The notes: generated by a model from the letters alone, not told the origin. A DNA stretch of 64,000 nucleotides from Ktedonosporobacter rubrisoli (GCF_004208415.1 NZ_CP035758.1:2976001-3040000), one strand, 5' to 3'. Shown: positions 44,813-55,696, numbered from the stretch's first letter. Numbers and translations are program-made.

Positions 44813-46309
44813 TTAGTCTGCATCATTAGCTAAAGCGCGTGTGAACACGATAGGGCTTACCTCCGGATCAAGAGGGATGGAGAAACTATCTATATCACCC
44901 TTGATGTTGGACATAAAGACAATTTTGCATGCCAGGTCTAAGGTCTTTTCCGAGACGCTAAACACGTCATAGAGATCATGTTCAAAGCTGTACTCAAGGT
45001 CATTGAGAATGCCCTTGAGGCCATTTTCGGCGGCCGCAATGGTGAACGTGCCAAAACCTGGATGCCTGTACTCGCCTGCGTAGGCGCTCAGCGGATGTGA
45101 GAGAGGAGCATTAGCGCTGTGAACCTCTTTAGGCTCATTTTCTGCATCTTCAGACAGCTTGCGCAGGTAGTCGGCGGCTTTGTGACAGCGCTCGTTCCAG
45201 TTGAGTTCATCCAGGCCAAGCAGGCGATCAGCGAGATGATAAGTAATCACTTTAGTGATCTCGCCAAGAGGGTCTCCTAGATTCGTGAGGACGACCACGC
45301 CAATTCCATCATCGGGAAAGCCCGTAACCTGAGAGATAAAGCCATTGATTCCACCAGTATGGGTAAACAGCGTATGCCCTCGGTAGGAGTTAACGGCCCA
45401 GCCCAGCGCATAGGTTCTATAAAACTCTTCTTGATATCTTTCCAATCCAGGTTGAACTGGCACTATCATGTGAGGGGTGATAAGTTGCTCAAACTGAGCT
45501 GCAGAGACCAGGCGCTGCCCGTTCTCGCCATACTGGCTCTGCTGCAGCATGCAACGTAGCCATTGCAGCATATCCTCTATATTCGAGTTGATCGAGCCGG
45601 CTGGTCCCACGGCATCAAAGCGATCATAGAACCAGTCGCGTTTGACCTCGCCAGCTTCTAACTTATAAGGCAAGGAGAAATCGCTGCTCTGCTGGGATTC
45701 GTGTACCGAGAAGTTGCTGTTGCGCATGCCCAGGGGCAAAAAGATGCGTTCCCTGACAAACTCTTCCCAACTCTGACCGCTCAGGACCTCTACCAGGTAG
45801 CCAGCGAGGGCAAACATCATATTTTGATAGAGCCAGGTGGAGCGGAAGGAGTGCTGCGCTTCGCAGTAGCGCAATCTGTCAACCAGCTCTTTGCGCGAAA
45901 TGGTCGAGTTAAACCACATCATTTCGTTGCGCGCCAGACCAGTGCGATGGCAGAGCAGATCGCGTGCGGTCGCGTGTTCGGTAGCCACATTGTCGGCCAG
46001 CTTAAACGTGGGGATATACTGCTTGATAGGCGTATCCCAGTCAAGTTTTCCCTCGTCGACAAGTATAGCGAGCGCCAGCGCCGTGAATGCCTTGGAGCAC
46101 GAGCCGATGGCGAACAGGGTTTGGGGAGTTACAGCTTGATTATCAGCCAGATTGCGTTTGCCAAAGCCACTGGAAAATATTGTCTCGCCGTCCCTGGTTA
46201 TACCTATCCCTAATCCAGGTACCTGCCATTCCTGCCTGATCGTCTCTATAAATTCCTCAAGACCTTGCAATGCCGAGGTATGTGAGGCTGAGGGAAAAGT
46301 CTGTGCCAT
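44813..46309 (-). CDS. Serine hydrolase, class C beta-lactamase fold (copy C)
   Basis: 498 residues. Motifs: SCSK (Ser70, Lys73), YQN in WLYQNMMFALAG and HTGG. The C-terminal lipocalin-like domain begins SHPLSAYAGEYRHPGFGTFTI. It is the most diverged of the three hydrolases, with YQN for YNN and Ser for Thr in the first motif. It is the first gene of the minus-strand peptide island; a nested palindrome at 46449-46469 lies in its upstream region. Confidence 0.92.
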   Translation of the reverse strand: MAQTFPSASHTSALQGLEEFIETIRQEWQVPGLGIGITRDGETIFSSGFGKRNLADNQAVTPQTLFAIGSCSKAFTALALAILVDEGKLDWDTPIKQYIPTFKLADNVATEHATARDLLCHRTGLARNEMMWFNSTISRKELVDRLRYCEAQHSFRSTWLYQNMMFALAGYLVEVLSGQSWEEFVRERIFLPLGMRNSNFSVHESQQSSDFSLPYKLEAGEVKRDWFYDRFDAVGPAGSINSNIEDMLQWLRCMLQQSQYGENGQRLVSAAQFEQLITPHMIVPVQPGLERYQEEFYRTYALGWAVNSYRGHTLFTHTGGINGFISQVTGFPDDGIGVVVLTNLGDPLGEITKVITYHLADRLLGLDELNWNERCHKAADYLRKLSEDAENEPKEVHSANAPLSHPLSAYAGEYRHPGFGTFTIAAAENGLKGILNDLEYSFEHDLYDVFSVSEKTLDLACKIVFMSNIKGDIDSFSIPLDPEVSPIVFTRALANDAD

Positions 46310-46448
46310 GCTTGCTAATCCTTTCTCCTGCCATCTCTTTCTGGATTTTTCATCTGGCTGCCAAAGAGTTGGGCCAGAACGGCTTCAGTGGCCAGCTAAT
46401 GCCAGGGATGAGACTCCTGCTTTTAACTCAAGGCATGATTTCATGCTA

Positions 46449-46469
46449 TAGTGCTGCTTTAAAGCACTA
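46449..46469. promoter_or_regulatory. Nested palindrome upstream of serine hydrolase C
   Basis: TAGTGCT (46449-46455) and AGCACTA (46463-46469) flank a perfect inner palindrome TGCTTTAAAGCA (46455-46466). The site lies about 140 bases before the hydrolase start and could be an operator of the peptide island. Confidence 0.4.
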
Positions 46470-46686
46470 GGTCATCTGCCTCTTCTTTAGATGGGCTACT
46501 AAGATTGCCGCTTATTTTGTGTATTTTTAGCTGAAATAACTTTTCAGGATAGGTCCTGTAAGCTGTGCTACCTAGTAGTGTAGCTACCGGATGAGAAATA
46601 AGACATCTATCAAAGGTTAAATGGCTGGCTAAATCTTTTTTGTAAGGGGCTAAGCCAGGCGGAAGAAATGTTGGATAAGACGATAA

Positions 46687-46971
46687 TTACAAGCGTGTAC
46701 GGCGCAAGCTTTGGAACAAATACTGCAAGTTTAACGGTCCGGCACATGCGCCAGTCTGAGCGCGCCCATTGATTGCCAGCCTGTAAATAGCACTATAGCT
46801 ATTACTTTTAAGGCATGCATGGAGATCCTCCAGGTTACGCCAAACTCTTGCTACCCCTGGTCCCTGCCGACTGACGTAGCGCAACATGTCATACGGACGA
46901 GCATGTATGCTGATTTTCAGTAATGCACCCGATAGCGAGACCCTGGCTAATATGGGTAAAAACTTTACCCA
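46687..46971 (-). pseudogene. Degenerate-looking frame of unknown origin
   Basis: A minus-strand frame of about 95 codons reads KISIHARPYDMLRYVSRQ, then VWRNLEDLHACLKS and PLNLQYLFQSLRRTRL. It has protein-like composition with coherent helices but no start codon with a ribosome site. I do not recognise it. It may be a fragment of an old gene or mobile element. Confidence 0.25.
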
Positions 46972-47345
46972 AAATTACCCAGGTAGAGGGATAGTGTTAC
47001 CCAGACAAGGCGCGATATTTTGCTTAAGCACTACCATTACAAAATTTCCTTCTCACCCTGTCCTCGTTTGCCTGCGCCGATCCTGCCAGGGCAAAACATG
47101 GGCTGGGGAGAACTAGCGATAAAAGCATAAATGACAATATTAAGCCTCACATAGATACACAACTACAGAATAGGCAAGGCGAGGTTAAAGGCCAATTGCT
47201 AATTTTGCGTATCTAAAATGAACCTCAGGATTAGTTTACTATATTCGGCAAAAATTTTTCCTCAGCCCTGGTAAATTGCTTAAATTTATGTTATAAGGTT
47301 ATAGGACAATACATAACAAATTTGATACACGAGGAGGTGATCAAG

Positions 47346-48161
47346 ATGAAGATTGCTGGTATGAACATCACGTACCGTCGCTTCCCTTTTGAGATGTTTC
47401 TTGATGCTATGGTGCATCTGGATATTGAAGCTATCGAGCTATGGGCAGGAGCGCCGCACCTCTATATTGGTCAGGCTTCAAATAGCGAGATACGCAATAT
47501 CAAAAGAAGCATCAAGGAACGAGGTTTAACCCTATGTTGTCTAACCCCTGAGCAGTGCATGTATCCCTTCAACATTGCTGCAGCCGATCGCAAACTGCGC
47601 GAATTGAGCATCGACTATTTTAAGGCCTGTATTTATACAGCCGTTGAGCTGGAAGTTTCCCTGGTCTTGTTAACTTCTGGCCTGGGTTATTTTTCAGAAG
47701 TTGGGGACGAGCCGTGGAAGCGTTCTGCCGATTCTATCGCGCAAATCGCTGAAGTAGCGCAACGGGTAGGAATTACCCTGGCTTTTGAGCCGCTCACGCC
47801 CTTCGAGTCGAATATCATCACGGATCTAAAAGGCCTGGCCAGGATGATGGCCGAGATCCAATCTCCGGCCTTGAAGGCGATGATCGACACCGTGGCCATG
47901 TATCTGGCCCGCGAGACTGTTGAAGAGTATCTCAAAGCCTTTGGCCCCGATCTTGTGCATTTCCACTTGATAGACGGCGATGGCTCATCAGATGCACATC
48001 TAGCTCCCGGCGACGGCGTATTGCCACTACAAGCCTATATAAAAGCTCTGCGTGACGCGGCGTATAGCGGCTATATGACCCTGGAAATCATGAATGGCGA
48101 TTCGCCTACCAGGCCCACCGAAGCATTGCAGAGAGCATGTGCCTGGCTTGAGGGGATATAG
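47346..48161 (+). CDS. frlC: Fructoselysine 3-epimerase-like sugar isomerase
   Basis: About 271 residues. A TIM-barrel xylose-isomerase-like epimerase. Metal ligands are visible in LAFEPLTPFE, MIDTVAMYL, VHFHLIDGDGSSDAHLAPGDG and LEIMNG. In E. coli FrlC interconverts psicoselysine and fructoselysine. The start at 47346 follows a perfect GAGGAGGTGAT; the in-frame TTG at 47322 lies upstream of that site. It opens a five-gene operon whose other members match frlA, frlB, frlD and frlR, which supports this naming over a generic epimerase. Confidence 0.82.
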   Translation: MKIAGMNITYRRFPFEMFLDAMVHLDIEAIELWAGAPHLYIGQASNSEIRNIKRSIKERGLTLCCLTPEQCMYPFNIAAADRKLRELSIDYFKACIYTAVELEVSLVLLTSGLGYFSEVGDEPWKRSADSIAQIAEVAQRVGITLAFEPLTPFESNIITDLKGLARMMAEIQSPALKAMIDTVAMYLARETVEEYLKAFGPDLVHFHLIDGDGSSDAHLAPGDGVLPLQAYIKALRDAAYSGYMTLEIMNGDSPTRPTEALQRACAWLEGI

Positions 48162-48216
48162 CTGTCTGCTGCTCTGCAAGCTCCAAAGGAGCCTGGCAGG
48201 ACTGGGAACTTGCTAG

Positions 48217-49599
<1,383 letters not shown>

Positions 49600-49619
49600 A
49601 TCAGAAGGAGGAATTTCTT

Positions 49620-50642
49620 TTGTTACAGTTAGATAAGTCTCAGGTGGATTTCCTGGTAACGTCAAGTATGGTGGGAGAAGTGGAAGCGTTTCTGAGAAAC
49701 GGGAAGGAGGTAATTGCGGATATTGTCGCTCAACTCGTGGCCGGTGCTGTAGATAAGTTCTACTTTGTTGGTTGTGGCAGCTCGATGGCTGTCGGCGACG
49801 CTGCTAAATATCTGCTTGACAAATATAGCACAGTTGCTGCGCACGTCTATACAGGTTGGGAATTTGTAGACCATACTCCCCTGGCCGTAGATGATAAAGC
49901 TGCGGTGATTGTTATCTCGCATTCGGGCACGACCGAGGAGGTAGTCAAGGCTTTGCGCAAGGCCAACGAACGCGGGGCGATCACGATCAGTATTGTTAAT
50001 GAGCGAACGGGAAATCCCCTGGGCGAGGAGGGTAAGTTTGCGCTTGCCTACAATGCGCATGCTATGTGGGAGTGTCACCTGCTTGGCGTCTATTTACTGG
50101 CTTGCTACTATATCCAGCAGACAAAGCCTCTGGCTGTAGTAGAGCATATTCTTGCCGATCTAGAAAAACTGCCGGGTGTACTGGACTATCATATCTCTCA
50201 CTATGAAGAGATAGCGGCAAGGCAGGCCAGCCAGGTCAGTAGTTGGAAAGGGTTCTATACGGTTGCCGCCGGTCCTCTGGTCTCGCTGGCCTATAAAGAG
50301 GGAGTGATTACCAACATGGAGTTCATGTGGGGTCACGGCGCCGTTATTGAGAGCGGCGAGTTCCGTCATGGACCACTGGAGATCGTAGACAAAGGCGTAC
50401 CTTTTGTCTTCCTGCTGGGTACTGACGAGTCGCGCCACATTACTGAACGCGCGCTGCGTTTTGTGCGCAAGCATGGTGGCGATGCAATTGTCTTTGATTA
50501 TCAGGAGCTCTCCCAGGGCCTGCATCCCGATCTGGCTCCTATGGTAATGTTTGTACCACTTGAATGGTTCTCCTACTACTTTGCGATTGCCCATGGTCAC
50601 AATCCCGATGATCGGCGCTACTATGGCATTGTCGAGTACTAA
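49620..50642 (+). CDS. frlB: Fructoselysine-6-phosphate deglycase
   Basis: 340 residues. Two SIS domains: FVGCGSSMAVGDAAKYLLDK and VIVISHSGTTEEVVKALRKA, then NMEFMWGHGAVIESGEFRHG, PLEIVDKGVPFVFLLGTDES and the end NPDDRRYYGIVEY, all strongly FrlB-like. FrlB splits fructoselysine 6-phosphate into glucose 6-phosphate and lysine in the cytoplasm. It starts with TTG 20 bases after frlA, with AGGAGG ahead. Match to the E. coli protein is close by recall, especially at the C-terminus. Confidence 0.9.
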   Translation: MLQLDKSQVDFLVTSSMVGEVEAFLRNGKEVIADIVAQLVAGAVDKFYFVGCGSSMAVGDAAKYLLDKYSTVAAHVYTGWEFVDHTPLAVDDKAAVIVISHSGTTEEVVKALRKANERGAITISIVNERTGNPLGEEGKFALAYNAHAMWECHLLGVYLLACYYIQQTKPLAVVEHILADLEKLPGVLDYHISHYEEIAARQASQVSSWKGFYTVAAGPLVSLAYKEGVITNMEFMWGHGAVIESGEFRHGPLEIVDKGVPFVFLLGTDESRHITERALRFVRKHGGDAIVFDYQELSQGLHPDLAPMVMFVPLEWFSYYFAIAHGHNPDDRRYYGIVEY

Positions 50643-50663
50643 TACGGTAGTATCCCGCCTGTA

Positions 50664-50733
50664 GAGAGATTCGATCTCTCATAGATGCAGGCTTCGAGAC
50701 GGTTCCCTTCATAGCAGGTGTGCTGTGAAGGGA
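50664..50733 (+). promoter_or_regulatory. Two hairpins between frlB and frlD
   Basis: GAGAGAT-TCG-ATCTCTC (50664-50680) is a tight 7-bp stem. TCCCTTCA (50704-50711) with TGAAGGGA (50726-50733), extended by AGCA/TGCT, forms a second. They may tune frlD relative to frlB. Confidence 0.6.
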
Positions 50734-50756
50734 GCTATTCCAATGAGGGAAGAGAA

Positions 50757-51611
50757 ATGAAGGTTGTCACGGTTGGAGATAATTGTGTTGACGTCTATAC
50801 TTCAATGCAAAAGGCTTTTCCTGGCGGAAATGCTGTTAACGTTGCTGTTTATTTGCAGCGCTTTGGCCTTGAAGCTGCCTATGTTGGCGCTGTCGGTAGC
50901 GATGCCTATGGACAACTGCTGATTGAGTCTTTGCGCGAGCGCGCGGTGGATGTCTCGCATCTCCATCAACTTGCTGGTACTACCGCAGTCACCTCTATAG
51001 AGCTGGTGAATAATGATCGCTTGCTGGGAGACTATGAAGAAGGTGTACTGGCTTCCTTTACTCTGGGTGCTGAGGATCTCAGCTTCATCAGACAATTTGC
51101 GGCTGTGCACGCCGGGATCTGGGGCAAAGTTGAGGGCTATTTCCCTGAATTTAAGGCCCATGGTCTAATAACCTCATTTGATTTTGCCGATAGACTTGAG
51201 CATGCCATGGTCGTCCCTCTCTTACCAGCTGTTGATTATCCATTCTTTTCCTATCAGCAGGATGATAGCTATATTCGCGATTATCTGCATGAGGCCCAGG
51301 GCCGGGGGGCGCGTGTTGCCGTGGCTACCCTTGGCGAGAAGGGGAGCCTTGCCTATGATGGCAAGCGCTTCTACACGCATGGTAGCGAGCCGGTAAAGGT
51401 TGTGGACACGCTGGGCGCTGGCGATTCCTTCATTGCTGGCTTTCTTTATGGCACGCTACAGGGATATACGATTGAGCACTGTCTTACGCTGGGCACCCCG
51501 CAGCCCGCACCATCGCTTACTTTGGCGCCTGGTAAGTCAATTTGCTTTAAAGAGCCGGTAAACGCTATAATCAACGATGGATATCACCGCTGTAGGCGTC
51601 TCGCTAGCTGA
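50757..51611 (+). CDS. frlD: Fructoselysine kinase (PfkB family), 3' end frameshifted
   Basis: Phosphorylates fructoselysine at carbon 6. PfkB motifs are KAFPGGNAVNVAVYLQRFG and the ATP/anion-hole DTLGAGDSFIAGF. As read, the protein has 284 residues and a strange Pro-rich tail after EHCLTLGT. If one base is added to the C run at 51496-51499, the frame instead reads PAARTIAYFGAW and stops at 51533-51535, giving about 259 residues, close to E. coli FrlD with its similar AAKTI..GAW-type end. So the gene carries a one-base deletion or a sequencing error. The start at 50757 follows AGGGAAG. Only the last helix is affected, so activity may survive. Confidence 0.85.
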   Translation: MKVVTVGDNCVDVYTSMQKAFPGGNAVNVAVYLQRFGLEAAYVGAVGSDAYGQLLIESLRERAVDVSHLHQLAGTTAVTSIELVNNDRLLGDYEEGVLASFTLGAEDLSFIRQFAAVHAGIWGKVEGYFPEFKAHGLITSFDFADRLEHAMVVPLLPAVDYPFFSYQQDDSYIRDYLHEAQGRGARVAVATLGEKGSLAYDGKRFYTHGSEPVKVVDTLGAGDSFIAGFLYGTLQGYTIEHCLTLGTPQPAPSLTLAPGKSICFKEPVNAIINDGYHRCRRLAS

Positions 51612-51663
51612 TTGTTGAGCGCTGCATACCGGAACGGTAACTAGGAAAGGCAATTGACTTGAT

Positions 51664-52407
51664 ATGGTAGTTGTGAATTTGAAAAGTGCGAGCATGGCCC
51701 CTCTCTATGTCCAGGTGCGCCAGTTGCTAAAAGAGGATATTATGCAGGGCCGCTATAAGCCGGAGGAGCAGCTTCCAACCGAGGCAGAGCTCTGCGATAT
51801 GTATCAGGTAAGCCGAATTACGATTCGTAAAGCGATTGCTGATCTGGTCAACGATGGCACGCTAACGCGCAAGCAGGGCAAAGGTACGTTCGTCACTTCG
51901 AAGAAGATTCGCAACGAGTTACTTTCGATCAGCGGCTTCTCAGAGTTTAGCGCGGAGCTGGGCAAAAAACCTGGTTCGCGCATCATTTCCAGCAGTATTG
52001 TTGAGGCAGATGAAATACTGGCACAGGCCTTAAGGGGAAGCATTGGTGACGCCCTGCTACGCCTTGTGCGCTTGCTCTACGTCGATGAGCGACCGCTATT
52101 TCTGGATATTGCTCATTATCCGCTCGCGCGCTATCCAGGCCTGGAGCAGAGGATAGGCGAGATTCAATCGACCTACAACTTCCTCCATGAACAGTATGGG
52201 ATAGAGATTGCCAGCAATGAGAAGGTGATCGATGTGATCTTCGCGCGTAAAGAGGAGGCGCAGCTGCTTGAATGCGAGCCTGGTGCCACACTTTTCAAGA
52301 TTGAGAAGATTGCCTATGATGTCGTTGATGTGCCTGTACATACTTCAACCTTATTTTGTGAGACGAATAAGGTAAGCTTGAGCGTGCAACGTGCCTATAA
52401 GCATTAA
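51664..52407 (+). CDS. frlR: GntR/HutC family regulator of the fructoselysine operon
   Basis: 247 residues. The GntR winged helix reads PLYVQVRQLLKEDIMQG, LPTEAELCDMYQVSRITIRK and LTRKQGKGTFV. The C-terminal UTRA ligand domain (about 90-240) includes LRLVRLLYVDERPLFLDIA and INKEI-like end residues CETNKVSLSVQR. UTRA proteins bind sugar phosphates, here perhaps fructoselysine 6-phosphate. It is last in the operon, as frlR is in E. coli, and probably represses it. AGGAAAGG lies 13 bases before the ATG. Confidence 0.85.
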   Translation: MVVVNLKSASMAPLYVQVRQLLKEDIMQGRYKPEEQLPTEAELCDMYQVSRITIRKAIADLVNDGTLTRKQGKGTFVTSKKIRNELLSISGFSEFSAELGKKPGSRIISSSIVEADEILAQALRGSIGDALLRLVRLLYVDERPLFLDIAHYPLARYPGLEQRIGEIQSTYNFLHEQYGIEIASNEKVIDVIFARKEEAQLLECEPGATLFKIEKIAYDVVDVPVHTSTLFCETNKVSLSVQRAYKH

Positions 52408-52891
52408 AGTTTGAATTCAGCTAAAATTATGCCTAAGGTTGCTGAACCAGATTGAGCAAACATTTTATGCTCAATGCAATGGCTCACAGGATAGGCTTAA
52501 TCCTCACCAATTTGCCAGTGTCAGCGCAGATGAGGATATCTAGCCAATCAGGAGCAGTGGCAGAATAAAAATAGCTTGAAGCGCATGCTGTACGGCTAGC
52601 CTGGCAAGCGCTAGTGCAGGCCCCAGAACGCTGAGGATCTCTGGTATTTTCACTTGCCCGCCAAACTATATGGAAAATGCGCCTGGAAAGGCCTGAAAGC
52701 GCTCGCATTTCTAACACATCTCAGGTATACTTGCTCGTAAGAGAGGAAGAGCTACCCGCTTTAAGCACAATGGAGGCAGAAGACGGTCATGAAAATGAGG
52801 TCTGGAGCATTTCACACCTGGAACCAGCACCTTCGTGCTAGATGAAGCGTGAGGTTGATCTTCTGCGTCTGGCCGTCAGAGGATAGAGAAC
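52408..52891. other. Intergenic region before LAL regulator 3
   Basis: These 484 bases separate the frl operon from LAL regulator 3. I see no gene and no clear terminator; the last 20 bases carry the AGAGGATAGAGAAC ribosome site of the regulator. Confidence 0.4.
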
Positions 52892-55618
52892 GTGACGACG
52901 ATTGTAACCACAAAACTGTATCTTCCTCGGCTTCGGTCGAACGTGGTCAGCCGCCCCCGTCTGATCGAGCGGCTGACAGAGGGCCTGAATGGGAAGTTGA
53001 CCATCATCTCTGCCTCCGCTGGCTTTGGCAAAACCACGCTGGTCAGTCAATGGGTCGCCTCCATCGAGCGATCTGTCGCCTGGCTGTCCTTGGACGAAGG
53101 AGAGAACGACCCCATCAGGTTTCTGATGTACCTCGTCTCGGCTGTGCAGAAGATTGCGGCCACATCTGGCGAAGGAGTCTTGCATGCTCTCCAGGCAAGC
53201 CAACCGCCAGCCCTCGAAGCGCTGCTGGCGACGCTGCTCAACGAACTGGCCATCATCAACGAACCGTTCGTGCTTGTCCTTGACGACTACCATGTGATTG
53301 AGGCCCTGGCAGTTGACCAGGCCCTCGCCTATTTCGTCGAGCATCTGCCCCCGCAGATGCATCTGGTCATCGCTAGCCGCGAAGACCCTCGCCTTCCCCT
53401 GGCACGCTTACGCGCCCGAGGTCACTTGACTGAACTGCGCGCCACCGATTTGCAGTTTACTACATCCGAAGCCGCCGACTTTCTCACCCAGGTGATGGGC
53501 CTACAACTCTCGGCGGCAGACATCGCACGGCTTTCAGACCGTACTGAAGGCTGGATTACCGGTCTGCAATTAGCCGCGCTTTTCATGCAGGGCCACCACG
53601 ATATTCCCGGCTTCATCCAGGCATTCGCTGGAGACCACCGGTACATTGTTGATTACCTGGTCGAAGAGGTCTTGCAGCAGCAGCCCGCCCCTGTGCGCAG
53701 CTTCTTACTCCAGACCTCCATTCTTGACCGATTGAGTGGTTCGCTGTGTGATGCTGTCACCGGCCAGGAGGAAGGAAACGCGCAGTTGGAGGCCTTGGAG
53801 CGAGGCAATTTCTTTGTAGTTCCGCTGGATGACAAACGCCACTGGTATCGCTATCACCACCTCTTTGCCGAAGCGCTTTCCGCGCGTTTGATGGCAGAGC
53901 AGCCCAATCAGGTATCGGCGCTGCATCGGCGCGCGAGCGAGTGGTATGAGCAGCATAGGTCGGTGGCCGAGGCAATCTGCCACGCGCTCTCCGCAGAGGA
54001 TTTCGAGCGAGCGGCAGACTTGATCGAACTGGCAGTGCCCGCGATGCGCAGAAGTAGACAGGATGCCATGTTGCTTGGCTGGTTCAAGGCGTTACCCGAA
54101 GAGCTATTCCACTTCAGGCCGGTGCTCAGCGTTGGATATGCCTATGCATTGCTGTCAGGCGGCGATCTGGAGGGCGTGGAGGCGCGCCTCTCGGATGCCG
54201 AACGGTGGCTGAACACGACGGCTGAAACGCGCCCTGAATCCTTCGACGACGCTCAGGATATACTCCGCCGAAGGATAGTCGTCGTGGACGAAGAGGAATT
54301 TTGCCGTCTCCCTGGTGCGATCGCCATATACCGTGCCGCCCGTGCCCAGGCACTAGGCGATGTGGCAGGCACCATGAAATACGCCCGACGAGTGCTTGGC
54401 CTTGTCCCTGAGGATGACCATCTCCTGCGCGGACCGGCAGTGGCGCTCATGGGGCTTGCATCCTGGGCGAGCGGAGATCTGGAGGCCGCACACCGGACCT
54501 TTGCGGATGGCATAACGAGTGTGCAGATGGCTGGCAACATCTCTGATGCTATTAGTGGCACCATCGCTCTGGCTGATATCAGGACCGCGCAAGGTCGGCT
54601 CCGCGAGGCCATGCGTACCTACGAGCACGCTTTGCAGGAAGCGACGGCCCAGGGCGAGCCTGTCCTGCGAGGAATGGCAGACCTGTATGTGGGAATGAGC
54701 GAACTCCATCGTGAGCAGAACGATCTGGATGCCGCCACGCAACTCCTGCTGAGAAGCAAGGAACTGGGCGAGCGCACTGGTTTACCACAAAATCGATCTC
54801 GTTGGTGCGTAGCTCAAGCTCGAATACGGGAGGCCGAAGGAGATCTGGACGGCGCTCTTGACCTGCTCCACGAGGCGGGGCAACTGTATATGAGAAATTT
54901 CTTCCCTAATGTGCGTCCTGTTGCGGCACTTGTGACACGGATATGGGTTGCGCAGGGGAAATTAGGTGAGGCTCTCGGCTGGGCGCGTGAGCAAAGCCTG
55001 TCCATTGAGGACGCGCCGTGCTACCTGCGTGAGTTCGAGCACCTTACCCTGGCCAGGGTCCTCCTGGCGCGGTCCCAGGGCGAGCGCGCTGATCGCTCAA
55101 TGCTTGAGGGCATGAAATTCCTTGAACGCCTCCTGAAAGCAGCGTTGATCGGTGAGAGGACGGGAAGTGTCATCGAAATTCTGGTGCTCCAGGCGCTCGC
55201 CCACCAGATGCAAGGTGACATCCATGCAGCTCTTATGGCACTGCGCCAGGCACTCTCGCTAGCTGAACCGGAGGGCTACGTCCGCATGTTTGTGGACGTA
55301 GGCTCACCCATGACGGCCCTGCTAGAAGGTGCTGCGAAACATGGGATTGCCCCGAACTATGTCCGTCAACTCCTGAAAGCCCTGGACTCAGCGAAAGCCA
55401 GAACGCCTGTCAAACAGGTTTTGATCGAGCCACTCACGGAACGTGAGCTTGAAGTGCTTCGGCTGTTCAGAACCGACTTGAACGGTCCACAAATTGCTGG
55501 CGAACTCATCATATCCCTGAACACCGTGCGTACCCACACCAAAAACATTTTCAGTAAACTCGGAGTGAACAACCGCCGGGCCGCGATACGTCGGGCTAAG
55601 GAACTCGATTTGTTCTAA
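52892..55618 (+). CDS. LuxR family LAL regulator 3 (MalT-like)
   Basis: 908 residues. Starts directly with the MalT-type NTPase: TKLYLPRLRSNVVSRPRLIE, Walker A ASAGFGKT (41-48), Walker B-like FVLVLDDYHVI. A TPR-like region (about 340-830) precedes the LuxR domain LTERELEVLRLFRTDLNGPQ with IISLNTVRTHTKNIFSKLGV. The start is a GTG behind AGAGGATAGAGAAC. The gene and the two that follow look richer in GC and use more C-ending codons than their surroundings, suggesting transfer from another lineage. It forms a recurrent trio with the small protein and DUF4386 protein. Confidence 0.93.
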   Translation: MTTIVTTKLYLPRLRSNVVSRPRLIERLTEGLNGKLTIISASAGFGKTTLVSQWVASIERSVAWLSLDEGENDPIRFLMYLVSAVQKIAATSGEGVLHALQASQPPALEALLATLLNELAIINEPFVLVLDDYHVIEALAVDQALAYFVEHLPPQMHLVIASREDPRLPLARLRARGHLTELRATDLQFTTSEAADFLTQVMGLQLSAADIARLSDRTEGWITGLQLAALFMQGHHDIPGFIQAFAGDHRYIVDYLVEEVLQQQPAPVRSFLLQTSILDRLSGSLCDAVTGQEEGNAQLEALERGNFFVVPLDDKRHWYRYHHLFAEALSARLMAEQPNQVSALHRRASEWYEQHRSVAEAICHALSAEDFERAADLIELAVPAMRRSRQDAMLLGWFKALPEELFHFRPVLSVGYAYALLSGGDLEGVEARLSDAERWLNTTAETRPESFDDAQDILRRRIVVVDEEEFCRLPGAIAIYRAARAQALGDVAGTMKYARRVLGLVPEDDHLLRGPAVALMGLASWASGDLEAAHRTFADGITSVQMAGNISDAISGTIALADIRTAQGRLREAMRTYEHALQEATAQGEPVLRGMADLYVGMSELHREQNDLDAATQLLLRSKELGERTGLPQNRSRWCVAQARIREAEGDLDGALDLLHEAGQLYMRNFFPNVRPVAALVTRIWVAQGKLGEALGWAREQSLSIEDAPCYLREFEHLTLARVLLARSQGERADRSMLEGMKFLERLLKAALIGERTGSVIEILVLQALAHQMQGDIHAALMALRQALSLAEPEGYVRMFVDVGSPMTALLEGAAKHGIAPNYVRQLLKALDSAKARTPVKQVLIEPLTERELEVLRLFRTDLNGPQIAGELIISLNTVRTHTKNIFSKLGVNNRRAAIRRAKELDLF

Positions 55619-55696
55619 CGAACCTGGCAGGTGTGTCGAACCACTGCTGGGGCTTTTCCTCCCTCACAGCCTCCTGATTACCAATTCACCGCATAA

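Larger units (their letters stand above)
46310..47345. other. Long divergent intergenic region
   Basis: About 1 kb between the peptide island and the fructoselysine operon. It holds the nested palindrome at 46449-46469, a wobble-paired hairpin (46561-46585, AGCTGTGCTAC with GTAGTGTAGCT), a degenerate-looking minus-strand frame (46687-46971) and the frl ribosome site. The composition just before frlC is AT-rich. Confidence 0.5.

Noticed and set aside
47260..47310. Promoter of the frl operon from TTGCTT and TATAGG boxes
   Set aside because: The boxes are weak and spacing is uncertain; the start site should be mapped before it is called.
52838..53362. 174-codon minus-strand frame opposite LAL regulator 3
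   Set aside because: It lies antisense to the Walker A region of a clear gene and shows no homology; GC-rich antisense frames are common.
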